From: Marinicellulosiphila megalodicopiae
Lineage (GTDB): Bacteria > Pseudomonadota > Gammaproteobacteria > Pseudomonadales > Natronospirillaceae
Direction: 5' to 3'
DNA: 64,000 bases
Assembly (NCBI RefSeq): GCF_045862395.1
Contig: NZ_AP023087.1
Span: forward strand, 1,364,001-1,428,000
Positions 18,251 to 27,872 of the stretch are shown piece after piece. Below the pieces are notes generated by a model that saw only the letters and a list, made by a program, of their open reading frames with translations, ran no database searches and had not been told where the DNA came from. Each line of letters begins with the position of its first letter. Within the stretch, counting starts at the first letter, position 1. Both the position numbers and the translations under genes were made by a program.

Positions 18251-21088
18251 ATGCAAACTCAATTAAGAACTCTATTTAAATATTTGTGCAGCTTTTGTGT
18301 GTTTTTGTTTTTGGCAGGTTGTGGTGAACCTACTCAATTACAAACCGGCGATAATATTGCTACAAATACCCAAACAGATTCAGTTACTAATACTGATGAA
18401 GCCACACAAACTGACACCGATACTGAAGCTTCGAGCACAGTGACTCAAACTACAACTGAGACTGAGACTCCAGTTGAAATTACCCAGCTGCCAAGTGCTG
18501 ATTGGATCTTAAATGCATCTAGAAATGTTGAAGAGTTAGGGCTATTAATTGATGGCGACATCACTACACGTTGGGCAACTAAGCAAGTTCAAACACCAGG
18601 GCAATGGATCAGCATTGATTTACAAGATGCATACCTGATTGAATCCATTGATTTAGACATGGGTGCAAGCGTAGATGATTACCTGCAAGGCTATGAAGTT
18701 TACATCTCTGATGACGGTGTAAATTGGGGCGACGCCATTGCAAGCGGCGTGGGTTCTGCTGTGATGACCATAGAGTTAAATCAGGTAAACACACAGTATA
18801 TTCAAATCGTGCAAACTGGCAGTTCGACTAATAAATGGCTATCGATTCATGAGCTAACCATTAACGGTGCGCCAACAGATGGCGATATAACAGAAACGAT
18901 CACTGATACAGAAACCGATACAGACACAGGTGCTTATATCTGTCCAACGATGGAAACCTTATTGTCGGATCTTAACTGTACAAACTCCGCGTGTCATAGT
19001 GTGACACCAAGCCAGGCAGCTAAAATATCCTTAACCGGTTCTATTGAAGATTTAGCGATTCGTTTTAATGATACCGCGTCGGTAAGTTCGAACTGTTCCG
19101 AAGAAAAAGTCATTGATGTCGCTAACCCAAGTGAATCTTTATTACTTAAATTAGTGAGCCCTCATTCTGGAAGTCAATGTTCAAACAAAATGCCAGTGGG
19201 TTCTGACGGCGTAACCGATGACCAATTTAAATGTTTTGAAGCTTGGGTAGAAGAAATTGCCAATACCAATGTAGATATTGAAGATCCAGATGCTGAGCCA
19301 TTTGTATCATTAACGGGGTTTTCTTCTTTAAACAAAGTGAAGTCCTTTTTACATGGTGGTGCAGTCACTGATGCTGAAATGAATACCGGATTAAATGATA
19401 ACGGCGATTTAGACATAGTTGAGCTTCGCTCAATGATCCAGCAATGGATGTTAACGTCAGAGTTTGATGCAAAAATCAGCGACTTTTTACAGTTAACGTT
19501 ACAACAAGAAAACACAGGCACCGACGGTGGGTACGTTGCAACATTGGATGCGTTAAGTAATAACTTAGCTCTGGGTGGATTCTTAGGCTTAGAAATGATT
19601 GCTGACCTTGAAGAGAGTTTTGTTCGTACTGCTTTGCGCATTGTAAAAGACGGCAGAGACTTCAGAGAAATTGCGACCACCACTACTTGGGATGTGACCA
19701 CATCGGTATTAGTGGCGATGTCCTATCACGATTACCAAAACCGTCGTCCGTTTTTACGCGATGAAGAAAATCCAGGTATTTTAAGACAGTATTCGTATTT
19801 TGAAGATGGCGATTTTGATGACTGGCGTCAAATTACGTTTACCAAAAGTGATACTCAGGCTTATTTCAATTTAGGTGACCCAGCAACGGCCGGTAACTTA
19901 CGGGCCCTTGTTGATGGTGATTCTGTTGCATTTAAATCACCACGTGTTGGCTTTTTAACCACCATTCCTTTTTTCCAAAACTGGGACAGTAATGTGGGTA
20001 ATAAATTTAGGGTAACCACCAACCAAGCAATGATTGTGGGTACAGGTTTAACTTTTGAAGCAGGGGACATAACTGAAGAAGGTGATCTTTCAGGGTTGGA
20101 TGTGGAACACGCGGGCGCAGATGAATGTTTTGCCTGTCACAGACTCATGGACCCAATGGGGCAAGTGTTTAGAAATACTTATGGCATCAATGGTACGCGT
20201 GCTTTAAATACTATGGGCGACACACCTGCTGCGTTTGCATTTTTTGGTGCAACCAGTGAATTAAATGACATGTACGATTTAGCCCAAGCCATTCACGATC
20301 ATCCAAACTTTGCAAAAGCTTGGACAGCCAAATTATGTAACTGGGCAACGTCAACGCAATGTGATCAAACCAGCGATGAATTTAAACGTTTAGTCAGTGC
20401 ATTTGTTTCGAGTAATTATCAATTAGATGATTTGATTTTAGAATTATTCTCATCGCCATTGGTGACTTACAGCGAATACATAGATGGCATTCAGCCTGCG
20501 CCAGCAGTGATATTAAATAGAACGAATCACTTCTGCCAAAACATGCAAGTGCGTTTAAAACAAGTACGTACAGCAAACGGTGTCGGTGAATCGAATTCAA
20601 CAGATTTATGTAATCTGTCTGCGAATATTCAAGAAAAAGCTGGGCTGTTAGCGCAAGACGAATTTTCTCGCGGTGCATTATTTTTAACTCAAGCGGTCAC
20701 GTTAGATCCGTTTTTAACTTCGGGTTACAACCAACTGTGCGAAGAAACGCAAAGCTATATGGTGGCGGCTAACGCAGGAGTAGACGGTAATAATAATTAC
20801 AATAAATTCTTTGATCAAAATGATGAAACCACGTCCATAGAAAACATGACGTCGTTTATTTTGGGATATCCGCCTTCTCATGCTCAGCATGATATCTTTA
20901 AAGATTCTTTGCAAAAAATGTATGACATTCATAGAAGCGGAACGCTTTGTTCGGACACTGGGCAAGATATAGTAGATGCAAATGCTGACGGTGTGGTTTG
21001 TGGTTTAGGTTCAAATAGAGCCACTGCACTAAAACAAGTTTGGATTGCTGCCTGTTCAGCGCCAAGTGTTATGTCGATAGGGTTTTAA
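18251..21088 (+). CDS. Outer-membrane lipoprotein: F5/8C domain plus DUF1592/DUF1588-like cytochrome region
   Basis: From ATG 18251 the product is 945 residues (959 from 18209) with lipobox FLAGC. A Thr/Asp/Glu-rich linker is followed by an F5/8 type C (discoidin) domain: WILNASRN..GLLIDGDITTRWATK..WISIDL. Next comes NCTNSACHS, a CX4CH haem-like motif, and KMPVGSDGVTDDQFKCFEAWV, resembling planctomycete-type cytochrome segments. The C-terminal half has RVGFLTTIPFF and ECFACHRLMDPMGQVF, the DUF1588 CXXCH-DP motif. It likely anchors at the surface, binds sugar and carries haem. It is followed two bases later by a DUF1501-like gene, so they form an operon. Confidence 0.65.
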   Translation: MQTQLRTLFKYLCSFCVFLFLAGCGEPTQLQTGDNIATNTQTDSVTNTDEATQTDTDTEASSTVTQTTTETETPVEITQLPSADWILNASRNVEELGLLIDGDITTRWATKQVQTPGQWISIDLQDAYLIESIDLDMGASVDDYLQGYEVYISDDGVNWGDAIASGVGSAVMTIELNQVNTQYIQIVQTGSSTNKWLSIHELTINGAPTDGDITETITDTETDTDTGAYICPTMETLLSDLNCTNSACHSVTPSQAAKISLTGSIEDLAIRFNDTASVSSNCSEEKVIDVANPSESLLLKLVSPHSGSQCSNKMPVGSDGVTDDQFKCFEAWVEEIANTNVDIEDPDAEPFVSLTGFSSLNKVKSFLHGGAVTDAEMNTGLNDNGDLDIVELRSMIQQWMLTSEFDAKISDFLQLTLQQENTGTDGGYVATLDALSNNLALGGFLGLEMIADLEESFVRTALRIVKDGRDFREIATTTTWDVTTSVLVAMSYHDYQNRRPFLRDEENPGILRQYSYFEDGDFDDWRQITFTKSDTQAYFNLGDPATAGNLRALVDGDSVAFKSPRVGFLTTIPFFQNWDSNVGNKFRVTTNQAMIVGTGLTFEAGDITEEGDLSGLDVEHAGADECFACHRLMDPMGQVFRNTYGINGTRALNTMGDTPAAFAFFGATSELNDMYDLAQAIHDHPNFAKAWTAKLCNWATSTQCDQTSDEFKRLVSAFVSSNYQLDDLILELFSSPLVTYSEYIDGIQPAPAVILNRTNHFCQNMQVRLKQVRTANGVGESNSTDLCNLSANIQEKAGLLAQDEFSRGALFLTQAVTLDPFLTSGYNQLCEETQSYMVAANAGVDGNNNYNKFFDQNDETTSIENMTSFILGYPPSHAQHDIFKDSLQKMYDIHRSGTLCSDTGQDIVDANADGVVCGLGSNRATALKQVWIAACSAPSVMSIGF

Positions 21089-21090
21089 TT

Positions 21091-22554
21091 ATGAAAAACA
21101 TATTTAGTAAAAATAAAAAAACAAATGCACCCAAGCTTAATCGAAACATAAGTCGTCGCGATATATTAAAAAACGGCATGAGTGGCGCAGCTGCATTTTC
21201 ATTACGCTCTATGGCAACAGGTTTACCTGTCGGCTTTTTATTAAGTGGCGCTATGCCTGCATACGCCGCACAAGCAAAAGATCAAAAATTAATATTAGCC
21301 ATGAGCGATGATGGTGAGTCTATCAATTGTTATGCACCGGGTACGTATTCATCTGATGCATCCAATGCATTATCAACCATTGAAAGACCCACTACAGCAC
21401 AATTAGGCACAGGCGTGTTAGGCACCATAAATGGTAACGATGTGACTGCTCTGGATTTTTCAGAGATGGCTTCGTTTAATTTGGGTGACACTCAAGTGGA
21501 TGCAGCAAGATATTTGTCGTATTTACCAGAAGACTTACGTGAGCGTTTAGGATTCTTTCATTTACGCACAGCGGCCAACGGGCATCCAGAAGGTCCAAAT
21601 GTACATGGTGTGCATGGTGGTTTAACGGCAGTAAACGGGCGTGGGGTTGAAGAAATTCAATCTGCATTAATGCAAGAAATGCAGTTAAATTCACTGAACC
21701 ATAACAGCTTATTAACCACACCGATGGTGTTGGGAAATGGCCGAGGCTTAGCGACACTTAAAAATGAAGGCATCGCCATTACCCGTTATTCACCTCTTGA
21801 TATTAAGAATTTATTTTTAGGTGGCGAGGCAAGCGTAGATTTAAATAATATGAAGCGTTTGTATGAAAATACAATTGACTCAATGTATCGTGATATCAAA
21901 CAAAACGGCAGCACGGCGCAAATGAACTTTCTAGATGCTCATGCGTTATCACGTTCGCAAGCGGTAATTTTAGGAGAGGAGTTAGGGGATTTATTAAGCA
22001 GTATTACCGGTGAAACCAATACCGACCAAGCATTGGCATCTGTCGGATTAATAAAAGCCAATCTAGCGCCAGTGGTTGTCATCCGATATGCATTCAGTGG
22101 CGATAACCATAGTGATACCGATTTAAGTGGTGAGGTTGCAGCCAGTATTGAACAAACTAATGCCATCGTTCAGTTATGGGATTTATTAAAAACCGAAAAC
22201 TTACAAGACGATATTAACTTTGCCACTTACGATATTTTTGGTCGAACCTTTGGCAGAAATTCAGAAGGTGGGCGTGATCATCACAACAGTCATTGTACCA
22301 ACTTTATGTTTGGCTCAAACGTAAAAGCTGGAGTGGTTGGTGGTGTGGAAGCATGGGATAATTCAGGTATCCGCATAGCACGCGCATCGGGCATTAACTC
22401 CACAACGGGATTAATGGCTGACGCCGACATATCACTTGACGAAACATTAGTGGCGTATTGTCGAACATTAATGGCCATGCAAGGTATACCAGAAGAGCGA
22501 ATTGCTATTCGATTGCCAAGCAGTAAAACCGTATATGGTGCATTGAAATCGTAA
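21091..22554 (+). CDS. Tat-exported DUF1501-like protein (alkaline phosphatase/sulfatase-fold relative)
   Basis: 487 residues from ATG 21091, just after the upstream stop. The N-terminus carries a twin-arginine signal (ISRRDILKNG..AYAAQA). The body matches the DUF1501 pattern: an opening KLILAMSDDGESINCYAPGTY and a late block GRNSEGGRDHHNSHCTNFMFGSNVKAGVVGGVE, equivalent to the GRDH...GGGIKGG signature. DUF1501 proteins usually accompany DUF1549/DUF1592-type cytochrome proteins, as here. The activity is unknown in the family. A paralogue is at 33876. Confidence 0.65.
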   Translation: MKNIFSKNKKTNAPKLNRNISRRDILKNGMSGAAAFSLRSMATGLPVGFLLSGAMPAYAAQAKDQKLILAMSDDGESINCYAPGTYSSDASNALSTIERPTTAQLGTGVLGTINGNDVTALDFSEMASFNLGDTQVDAARYLSYLPEDLRERLGFFHLRTAANGHPEGPNVHGVHGGLTAVNGRGVEEIQSALMQEMQLNSLNHNSLLTTPMVLGNGRGLATLKNEGIAITRYSPLDIKNLFLGGEASVDLNNMKRLYENTIDSMYRDIKQNGSTAQMNFLDAHALSRSQAVILGEELGDLLSSITGETNTDQALASVGLIKANLAPVVVIRYAFSGDNHSDTDLSGEVAASIEQTNAIVQLWDLLKTENLQDDINFATYDIFGRTFGRNSEGGRDHHNSHCTNFMFGSNVKAGVVGGVEAWDNSGIRIARASGINSTTGLMADADISLDETLVAYCRTLMAMQGIPEERIAIRLPSSKTVYGALKS

Positions 22555-22573
22555 ATTGTATTTGAATTAAAAA

Positions 22574-22600
22574 AGCCATCTTTTTAGATGGCTTTTTTTT
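22574..22600 (+). terminator. Rho-independent terminator
   Basis: AGCCATC and GATGGCT pair around TTTTTA and are followed by a T-run to 22600. The same hairpin occurs after the paralogous DUF1501-like gene at 35341, so it was duplicated with the operon. Confidence 0.92.
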
Positions 22601-22762
22601 GGATGATATTTTTTGAAGAGATAATTAAAGTGTCACTTTTTTAAATATAAAAAGTCCTTTAAAAGATAAAATCATCATTCGTTAATAGCAGTATTAGTTG
22701 CTAATTTTTTTAACTCTTATTATTTATAATGCATTATATATTCGCTTTAACGTTCGCAAAAA

Positions 22763-22834
22763 AATTACAAAACATAACATTTGATGGCTTTATTTTTAGT
22801 GTATTTCTTATTTTATGGGTGACACGGTGTAATT
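22763..22834. promoter_or_regulatory. Twin palindromic operator, unit 2
   Basis: GGTGACACGGTGTAATT (22818-22834) is the reverse-complement form of the site at 25424. A weak second site AATTACAAAACATAACA starts 55 bases upstream at 22763. The first site is convincing; the upstream one is weak. Confidence 0.45.
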
Positions 22835-22893
22835 TGTTTTAAAACTCATTCTCATTTTTTATTATTAACCCAAGGCTGTTGATAAACCCTTCT

Positions 22894-22965
22894 CAGTTTA
22901 AGTTTTTATAAAAGATTTATGTATCCTTAAGATTTAACATTTAAATCTATTAAAACTTAAAACTG
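22894..22965 (+). promoter_or_regulatory. 5' leader hairpin shared by two paralogous genes
   Basis: CAGTTTAAGTTTT (22894-22906) can pair with AAAACTTAAAACTG (22952-22965) with one bulge, just before the start codon region. The same leader precedes the paralogue at 25645. No strong Shine-Dalgarno is visible, so the fold may set translation. Confidence 0.4.
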
Positions 22966-22976
22966 GGCTGGCTTAT

Positions 22977-25247
22977 ATGAAATTTATCACTACATTAAAC
23001 TTAACGTTATTGGCCATTGCCATAAATGGTTGCCAAGTAGAAAAAGATAATGTTCCTGAAGAGAGTCAAACTCAAACAGACACCCGTTTTGAAACACAAA
23101 CACCTACTGAAACCGAAACAGTGACTCAAACTGTAACTGAATCTGAAACGCAAACCGAAACAGTGACTCAAACTGAATCTGAAACAGAAACAGAAACAGA
23201 AACAGAAACAGAAACAGAAACAGAAACAGAAACTCAAACAGAATCTGAAACTGAAACTGAAACTGAAACTGAAACAGAAACAGAAACAGAAACTGAAACT
23301 GAAACTGAAACTGAAACTGAAACTCAAACCGAATCTGAAACCAAAACCGAAACCGAAACCGAAACTCAAACTCAAACTCAAACTCAAACTCAAACTCAAA
23401 CTGAAACTGAAACTGAAACTGAAACTGAAACTGAAACTGAAACTCAAACAGAAACAGAAGTTGAAATTCCCTCTATTTTTACAGTACCAGCAAGAATTGA
23501 AGCTGAGTATTTTGGACGGTATTTTGATACAGAAGGCTTAAATAAAGGTCGTGTATTCAGAACCGATCAAGGCGTAGACATTCAAGTTTGTGAAGACACT
23601 GATTGCGGCTATAACATCGCATGGACAGAAGATGGTGAATGGCTTGAATATGACATTAGTGTTGAATCAACCGGTGTTTATGAAGCGCAAATTCGATTAG
23701 CCACACCCAATGATTCATCACACTTAAATGCGTTAATTGATGGCAATATTGTAGGCAACCATTTAGTGCGATCTACAACTGCATGGCAAGTATGGGACAC
23801 CCAAACTATTAATCTTGGGTTGTTAAGTCAGGGCGATCATACGTTGCGTTTAAATATAATAACCGGTGGCGTTAATATTAATTGGTTAGACATTGTGGAT
23901 GTTAGCGATGCAAATACACCACAAGGCTGTACTGAAATAAACTCACTTGAAGCGCTTGCGCAATATTTAGATGTCAGTGATGCCTGCATCAAAATGCAAC
24001 CAGGTACGTATCAATTAGACACCAGCAATGTGGGTGAAGGTTTATTATTTTCAAATCCATCGGTTCTACTTTTTACAGGATCAAACAATACATTTATTTT
24101 TGATGGCGTCACATTTGAATACGACACCAATGTCTTTCGTCAATTTGGCAGACTGGCTGTTTGGGAATTTCATGTGGTGGGTAATAACAACCAGTTCAGA
24201 AATTTAACCATAGTCGACATCGGAAATATCGCCCCTTATCAAACAGCTGAATCCATTATTATGGATGGTGAAGATAATTTAATTGATGGGTTCAGCGTAA
24301 CGGTAAGAGGTTCATACCCTTATGGTTATGGTGATATTTTTGGTAAAGGTTCAACACGAGTGCTCAATCATAGAAAACACGCAGGGGTGTTATTGCGCGG
24401 CGAACGTAATCACTTAAAAGATCTTGCTTTATATATGCGCGCTTACGGTCATGGTGTGTTTGTACAAGGCGGCAACGATGTATTAATTGAAGGGGTTTAT
24501 GTTGAAGGTGAGCTTAGTACGGTGAATGCGGTGCTAGCAGAAGCCGGGACAGGCACAGATGCAGATAATGTTGATTTCTTAACGGTTTGGGGATTTAACT
24601 TAGATGAGCAAACAGAAAATTATCATTTTAGTTTACAAGAAGATGGCATTCGCTCTTATGCAGATGGTTTAAATTACGCAACAGGCGAAACCAAAGATTC
24701 AGGCAACGTATCAGTGATCGATTCCAAAGTGAAATTCATGCGATCAGGGGTCACCATTGGATGGGCGCGTGGTGAAAAATTTGTTGATAACGCAACCGTA
24801 CTTGGCAATGAATCTGGCTTTTGGGTAGGCTCAAATGCAACCGTATTAAACTCTCGCGGCGACACATCTGTTGGACCATTAATTTCAGAAGATGTGTATA
24901 GAAATGACTCAAACATTGAAGTGACCATTTTAGATAATGTGATTGAAAAAATTGGCAACACGCCATCGTTTTACATAGGAGGTAATGGACATGACATTAC
25001 AATTAAAGATGGCACAACCACTGTTAATTCAGGCATTAATATTCAAGTGGGAGGGATTCGATACGGTCACAGATGGTTGTCTGGTTCAGTACAATTACCG
25101 CCAGAATTTGCAGCGGACAATATTGCACTTGATAACCAAAGTGAATACCCCGTAACTTTAGAAAACACATCATCAAGCACAAGTGGCACATCATGTGGTG
25201 CAGTGACTGATTTGGGTATGAATAATGACGTGCAAACATGTGATTAA
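22977..25247 (+). CDS. Lipoprotein with long Thr-Glu/Thr-Gln linker, CBM6-like module and parallel beta-helix
   Basis: 756 residues with lipobox AINGC (Cys19) and Gln at +2. A very long acidic Thr-Glu/Thr-Gln linker (about 28-160) follows. A CBM6-like module starts ARIEAEYFGRYFDTEG and contains NIAWTEDGEWLEYDI, the usual CBM6 phrase. The C-terminal half is a right-handed parallel beta-helix with short repeated strands (DGEDNLIDGFSVTVRGSYPYGYG, AYGHGVFVQGG, LQEDGIRSYADG). Such folds occur in polysaccharide lyases and glycan-binding proteins. The catalytic residues are not evident, so lyase activity is only possible. It shares its leader and N-terminus with 25645. Confidence 0.7.
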   Translation: MKFITTLNLTLLAIAINGCQVEKDNVPEESQTQTDTRFETQTPTETETVTQTVTESETQTETVTQTESETETETETETETETETETQTESETETETETETETETETETETETETETQTESETKTETETETQTQTQTQTQTQTETETETETETETETQTETEVEIPSIFTVPARIEAEYFGRYFDTEGLNKGRVFRTDQGVDIQVCEDTDCGYNIAWTEDGEWLEYDISVESTGVYEAQIRLATPNDSSHLNALIDGNIVGNHLVRSTTAWQVWDTQTINLGLLSQGDHTLRLNIITGGVNINWLDIVDVSDANTPQGCTEINSLEALAQYLDVSDACIKMQPGTYQLDTSNVGEGLLFSNPSVLLFTGSNNTFIFDGVTFEYDTNVFRQFGRLAVWEFHVVGNNNQFRNLTIVDIGNIAPYQTAESIIMDGEDNLIDGFSVTVRGSYPYGYGDIFGKGSTRVLNHRKHAGVLLRGERNHLKDLALYMRAYGHGVFVQGGNDVLIEGVYVEGELSTVNAVLAEAGTGTDADNVDFLTVWGFNLDEQTENYHFSLQEDGIRSYADGLNYATGETKDSGNVSVIDSKVKFMRSGVTIGWARGEKFVDNATVLGNESGFWVGSNATVLNSRGDTSVGPLISEDVYRNDSNIEVTILDNVIEKIGNTPSFYIGGNGHDITIKDGTTTVNSGINIQVGGIRYGHRWLSGSVQLPPEFAADNIALDNQSEYPVTLENTSSSTSGTSCGAVTDLGMNNDVQTCD
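23056..23463 (+). repeat. Hexanucleotide repeats coding the acidic linker
   Basis: Runs of ACAGAA, then ACTGAA, ACCGAA and ACTCAA encode Thr-Glu and Thr-Gln. Codons are uniform inside each block and switch sharply between blocks. This indicates several separate slippage expansions. The minus strand is also open here, an artefact of the repeat. Confidence 0.9.
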
Positions 25248-25267
25248 AATATATTAATTATAGGTTA

Positions 25268-25318
25268 AATGAGAAAAACCATTCCTGAAAAGGCACGTTG
25301 GTTTTTCTCATTTTTTTT
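25268..25318 (+). terminator. Rho-independent terminator
   Basis: AATGAGAAAAACCA pairs perfectly with TGGTTTTTCTCATT (14 bases) around a 17-base loop and is followed by a T-run. Confidence 0.9.
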
Positions 25319-25423
25319 GATTTTGTTTCTCGTGTTTTTGAAAAGACAGTTTGAAATTGATTCAATTTACTCTCATTTATTTCTTGTTTTTAATGCTTAC
25401 TATTAAAGCGCACCCTTACAAAG

Positions 25424-25495
25424 AATTACACCGTGTAACAAATTTGAACTGTATAGATAGGTTATTTCTAATTATCGATATGACACTCTGTCACA
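25424..25495. promoter_or_regulatory. Twin palindromic operator, unit 3
   Basis: AATTACACCGTGTAACA (25424-25440; core TTACACCGTGTAA is a perfect palindrome) and TATGACACTCTGTCACA (25479-25495) start 55 bases apart. They lie about 150 bases upstream of the lipoprotein start. Confidence 0.65.
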
Positions 25496-25554
25496 TCTTT
25501 TAAACTTTATTCTCACTTTTAACTAATATCCTCAAGTTGATGTTAAACCCTTCT

Positions 25555-25632
25555 CAGTTTAAGTTTTTATAAAAGATTTATGTATCCTTAATATTTAATA
25601 TTTAAATCTATTAAAACTTAAAACTTAAAACT
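25555..25632 (+). promoter_or_regulatory. 5' leader hairpin, second copy
   Basis: CAGTTTAAGTTTT at 25555 can pair with AAAACTTAAAACTG downstream. Here AAAACTT is duplicated in tandem. The leader is nearly identical to the one at 22894. Confidence 0.4.
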
Positions 25633-25644
25633 GGGCTGACTTAT

Positions 25645-27717
25645 ATGAAATTTATCACTACATTAAACTTAACGTTATTGGCCATTGCCATAAATGGTTG
25701 TCAAGTAGAAAAAGATGATGCTCCTGAAGAGAGTCAAACTCAAACAGACACCCGTTTCGAAACACAAACACCTACAGAAACCGAAACAGTGACTCAAACT
25801 GTAACTGAATCTGAAACAGAAACCGAAACAGTGACTCAAACTGTAACTGAATCTGAAACGCAAACCGAAACAGTGACTCAAACTGAAACCGAATCTGAAA
25901 CTGAAACTGAAACTGAAACACAAACGATTACAGAAACAGAATCTCAAACTGAAACCGAATCTGAAACGCAAACGGTTACAGAAACTCAAACCGAAACCGA
26001 AACCGAAACCGAAACCGACGTCGACGTCGAAACTCCTGCCGATCCTATCGTAATTTCAGGGCAATTAGATCGCCAAGCTTGGGTGTTAGATGCCTCGCAC
26101 AATACAGCAGACTTATTACTTTCAGTAGACAGCGTTGCCAGCACAAGATGGACAACCAAAGAATTACAAGCGGATGCGCAATGGCTAAGCATTGATTTAG
26201 GCGACTATTACACCATCAACACCATCAAACTATCTCACACAGAAAGTAGCGAAGATTACCCGCGTGGTTATATCGTACTCACTTCTGTTGATGGAATAAA
26301 TTGGGACACAACCATTGCAACTGGCGTTGGCACAAGCGGTGTGACAACCATTAATTTTGAAGACACTGATACTCAATATATTAAAATTGACCAAACAGGC
26401 AGCGATGAAAACAGCTGGTGGTCAATCCATGAAATTGATGTGATCAATCAAATTGATACCAAAGCTGATTGGACAGTTCAAACGTTAAGCGAGCTTCGTG
26501 ATGCCATTACCCAAGATAATCAAACCATCATTATGCGCTCTGGTAACTATTCAATTGCAGACCTACCAGAAGGCTCAAGAAACTTATTATTTTCAGGTTC
26601 CAACAACACCATTGATTTAGTGGATGTCTATGTTGATGTGCCAGTTGGCAGTACAGCGCGTGAAAATTATTTAGTAATGGAAGGCTCAAACAACACACTT
26701 CTTGGTGGCACATTTGAAGACACCTACGCAAGAGAAGATCAAGAAATCACTGATTTTGTAGGCTATAACATTGATGGTTCATTATCTTATGGATTGAGAG
26801 GCGATCCAGTTATGGCAATACGAGGCGACGCTAATTTAATTGATGGCATTCACTTAACGGTGCGTGGTTCATTCCCTTATGGCTATGGCAGTACATTTGG
26901 TATTGGTGCTGGCAACACATTTGGTTTAAGTAAGCGTTGCGGAATTGTGGTTACTGGTGTGGGCACAACGATTGATCATGCTGTATTACAACAGCGATCA
27001 TTTTGTCATGGCATCTTTATGCAATCCCCAGCTGATAACACGACAATCAGAAATACTTTAGTTGAAGGCGCTGTTCGTGAAACCAACGACATGTTAGCTG
27101 AAACGTCAACCGACAGTTTACCTTATCGAAATGGTTATTTAGACAATGACGGCAATCCAATTCCTGTAGATGAAATGCACTCTTTATCTGAAGATGGCAT
27201 TCGAGTTTACTCAGGCGGCGGAAGTGTCGTCGTAGAAAATACAGTCGTTAAAAAAATGCGTGGTGGTTTCAGATTGTGGTTAGCAACTGAGGTAACCATT
27301 ACCGATTCAAGTGCCATTGATTGTGGATTATCTAATTACAATCTTCCAAGAAATGCAAATGTGATTAACTCAAGTGGTAACTTCTCAAATGGTCCATTAC
27401 ATGATTTTGCGGGTGCAAATCGAAGTGGGCAAAATTTAGAATTAACCTTATTACCTTCACCTGATGCAGTAGGTGCTCATGACATTATGAATATATTACA
27501 TGACAGTCATACTATTGTGTTCCATCGTGCAGACGGCCCAATCGACAGTGACGAAACTCGAGTCATTAGGGTTTCAGGAAATAACTCAACCATCACAAAC
27601 GAAACCGAATACACGATTATTTTAGAAGAAGGCACTAGCGGTAATACAATTATTAGTGCGGGTGACGTAATTGATAATGGTGATAATGATGTGACGTTAG
27701 TTGAACTTGAATTATAA
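25645..27717 (+). CDS. Lipoprotein with Thr-Glu/Gln linker, F5/8C domain and parallel beta-helix
   Basis: 690 residues. The first approximately 50 residues are nearly identical to the gene at 22977 (MKFITTLNLTLLAIAINGC). The module after the linker differs: an F5/8 type C domain (WVLDASHNTADLLLSVDSVASTRW..WLSIDLGDYYTINTI). A right-handed beta-helix follows with the shared phrases LTVRGSFPYGYG, CHGIFMQSP and LSEDGIRVYSGG. It ends in a conserved tail (GTSGNTIISAGDVIDNGDND) also present in the gene at 27873. It probably binds or trims an extracellular polysaccharide; that is an inference. Confidence 0.7.
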   Translation: MKFITTLNLTLLAIAINGCQVEKDDAPEESQTQTDTRFETQTPTETETVTQTVTESETETETVTQTVTESETQTETVTQTETESETETETETQTITETESQTETESETQTVTETQTETETETETDVDVETPADPIVISGQLDRQAWVLDASHNTADLLLSVDSVASTRWTTKELQADAQWLSIDLGDYYTINTIKLSHTESSEDYPRGYIVLTSVDGINWDTTIATGVGTSGVTTINFEDTDTQYIKIDQTGSDENSWWSIHEIDVINQIDTKADWTVQTLSELRDAITQDNQTIIMRSGNYSIADLPEGSRNLLFSGSNNTIDLVDVYVDVPVGSTARENYLVMEGSNNTLLGGTFEDTYAREDQEITDFVGYNIDGSLSYGLRGDPVMAIRGDANLIDGIHLTVRGSFPYGYGSTFGIGAGNTFGLSKRCGIVVTGVGTTIDHAVLQQRSFCHGIFMQSPADNTTIRNTLVEGAVRETNDMLAETSTDSLPYRNGYLDNDGNPIPVDEMHSLSEDGIRVYSGGGSVVVENTVVKKMRGGFRLWLATEVTITDSSAIDCGLSNYNLPRNANVINSSGNFSNGPLHDFAGANRSGQNLELTLLPSPDAVGAHDIMNILHDSHTIVFHRADGPIDSDETRVIRVSGNNSTITNETEYTIILEEGTSGNTIISAGDVIDNGDNDVTLVELEL

Positions 27718-27725
27718 AAAAAATG

Positions 27726-27761
27726 ATAAAACCTGCTCAAATTATTTTGATTGGGTTCTAA
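27726..27761 (+). terminator. Degenerate intrinsic terminator or attenuating hairpin
   Basis: AAAACC..TCAA pairs with TTGA..GGGTT. It is a decayed version of the perfect hairpin at 29902. Since the next gene lacks its own operator, read-through into 27873 is likely. Confidence 0.4.
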
Positions 27762-27872
27762 CAAATTTTAAATGTTTTTCAAAAAATCCCGTTTTAATAT
27801 TTTAAAAAAATTAAAAAAAATTAAAAAAAATTAAAAACACTTAAATTATTTCACGCTAAATGGAGCGCAACG

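Noticed and set aside
23007..23447. Minus-strand ORF coding Phe-Ser repeats
   Set aside because: It is the antisense of the Thr-Glu linker hexamers, open only because of repeat periodicity. The same holds for the minus-strand frames at 25675 and 15657.
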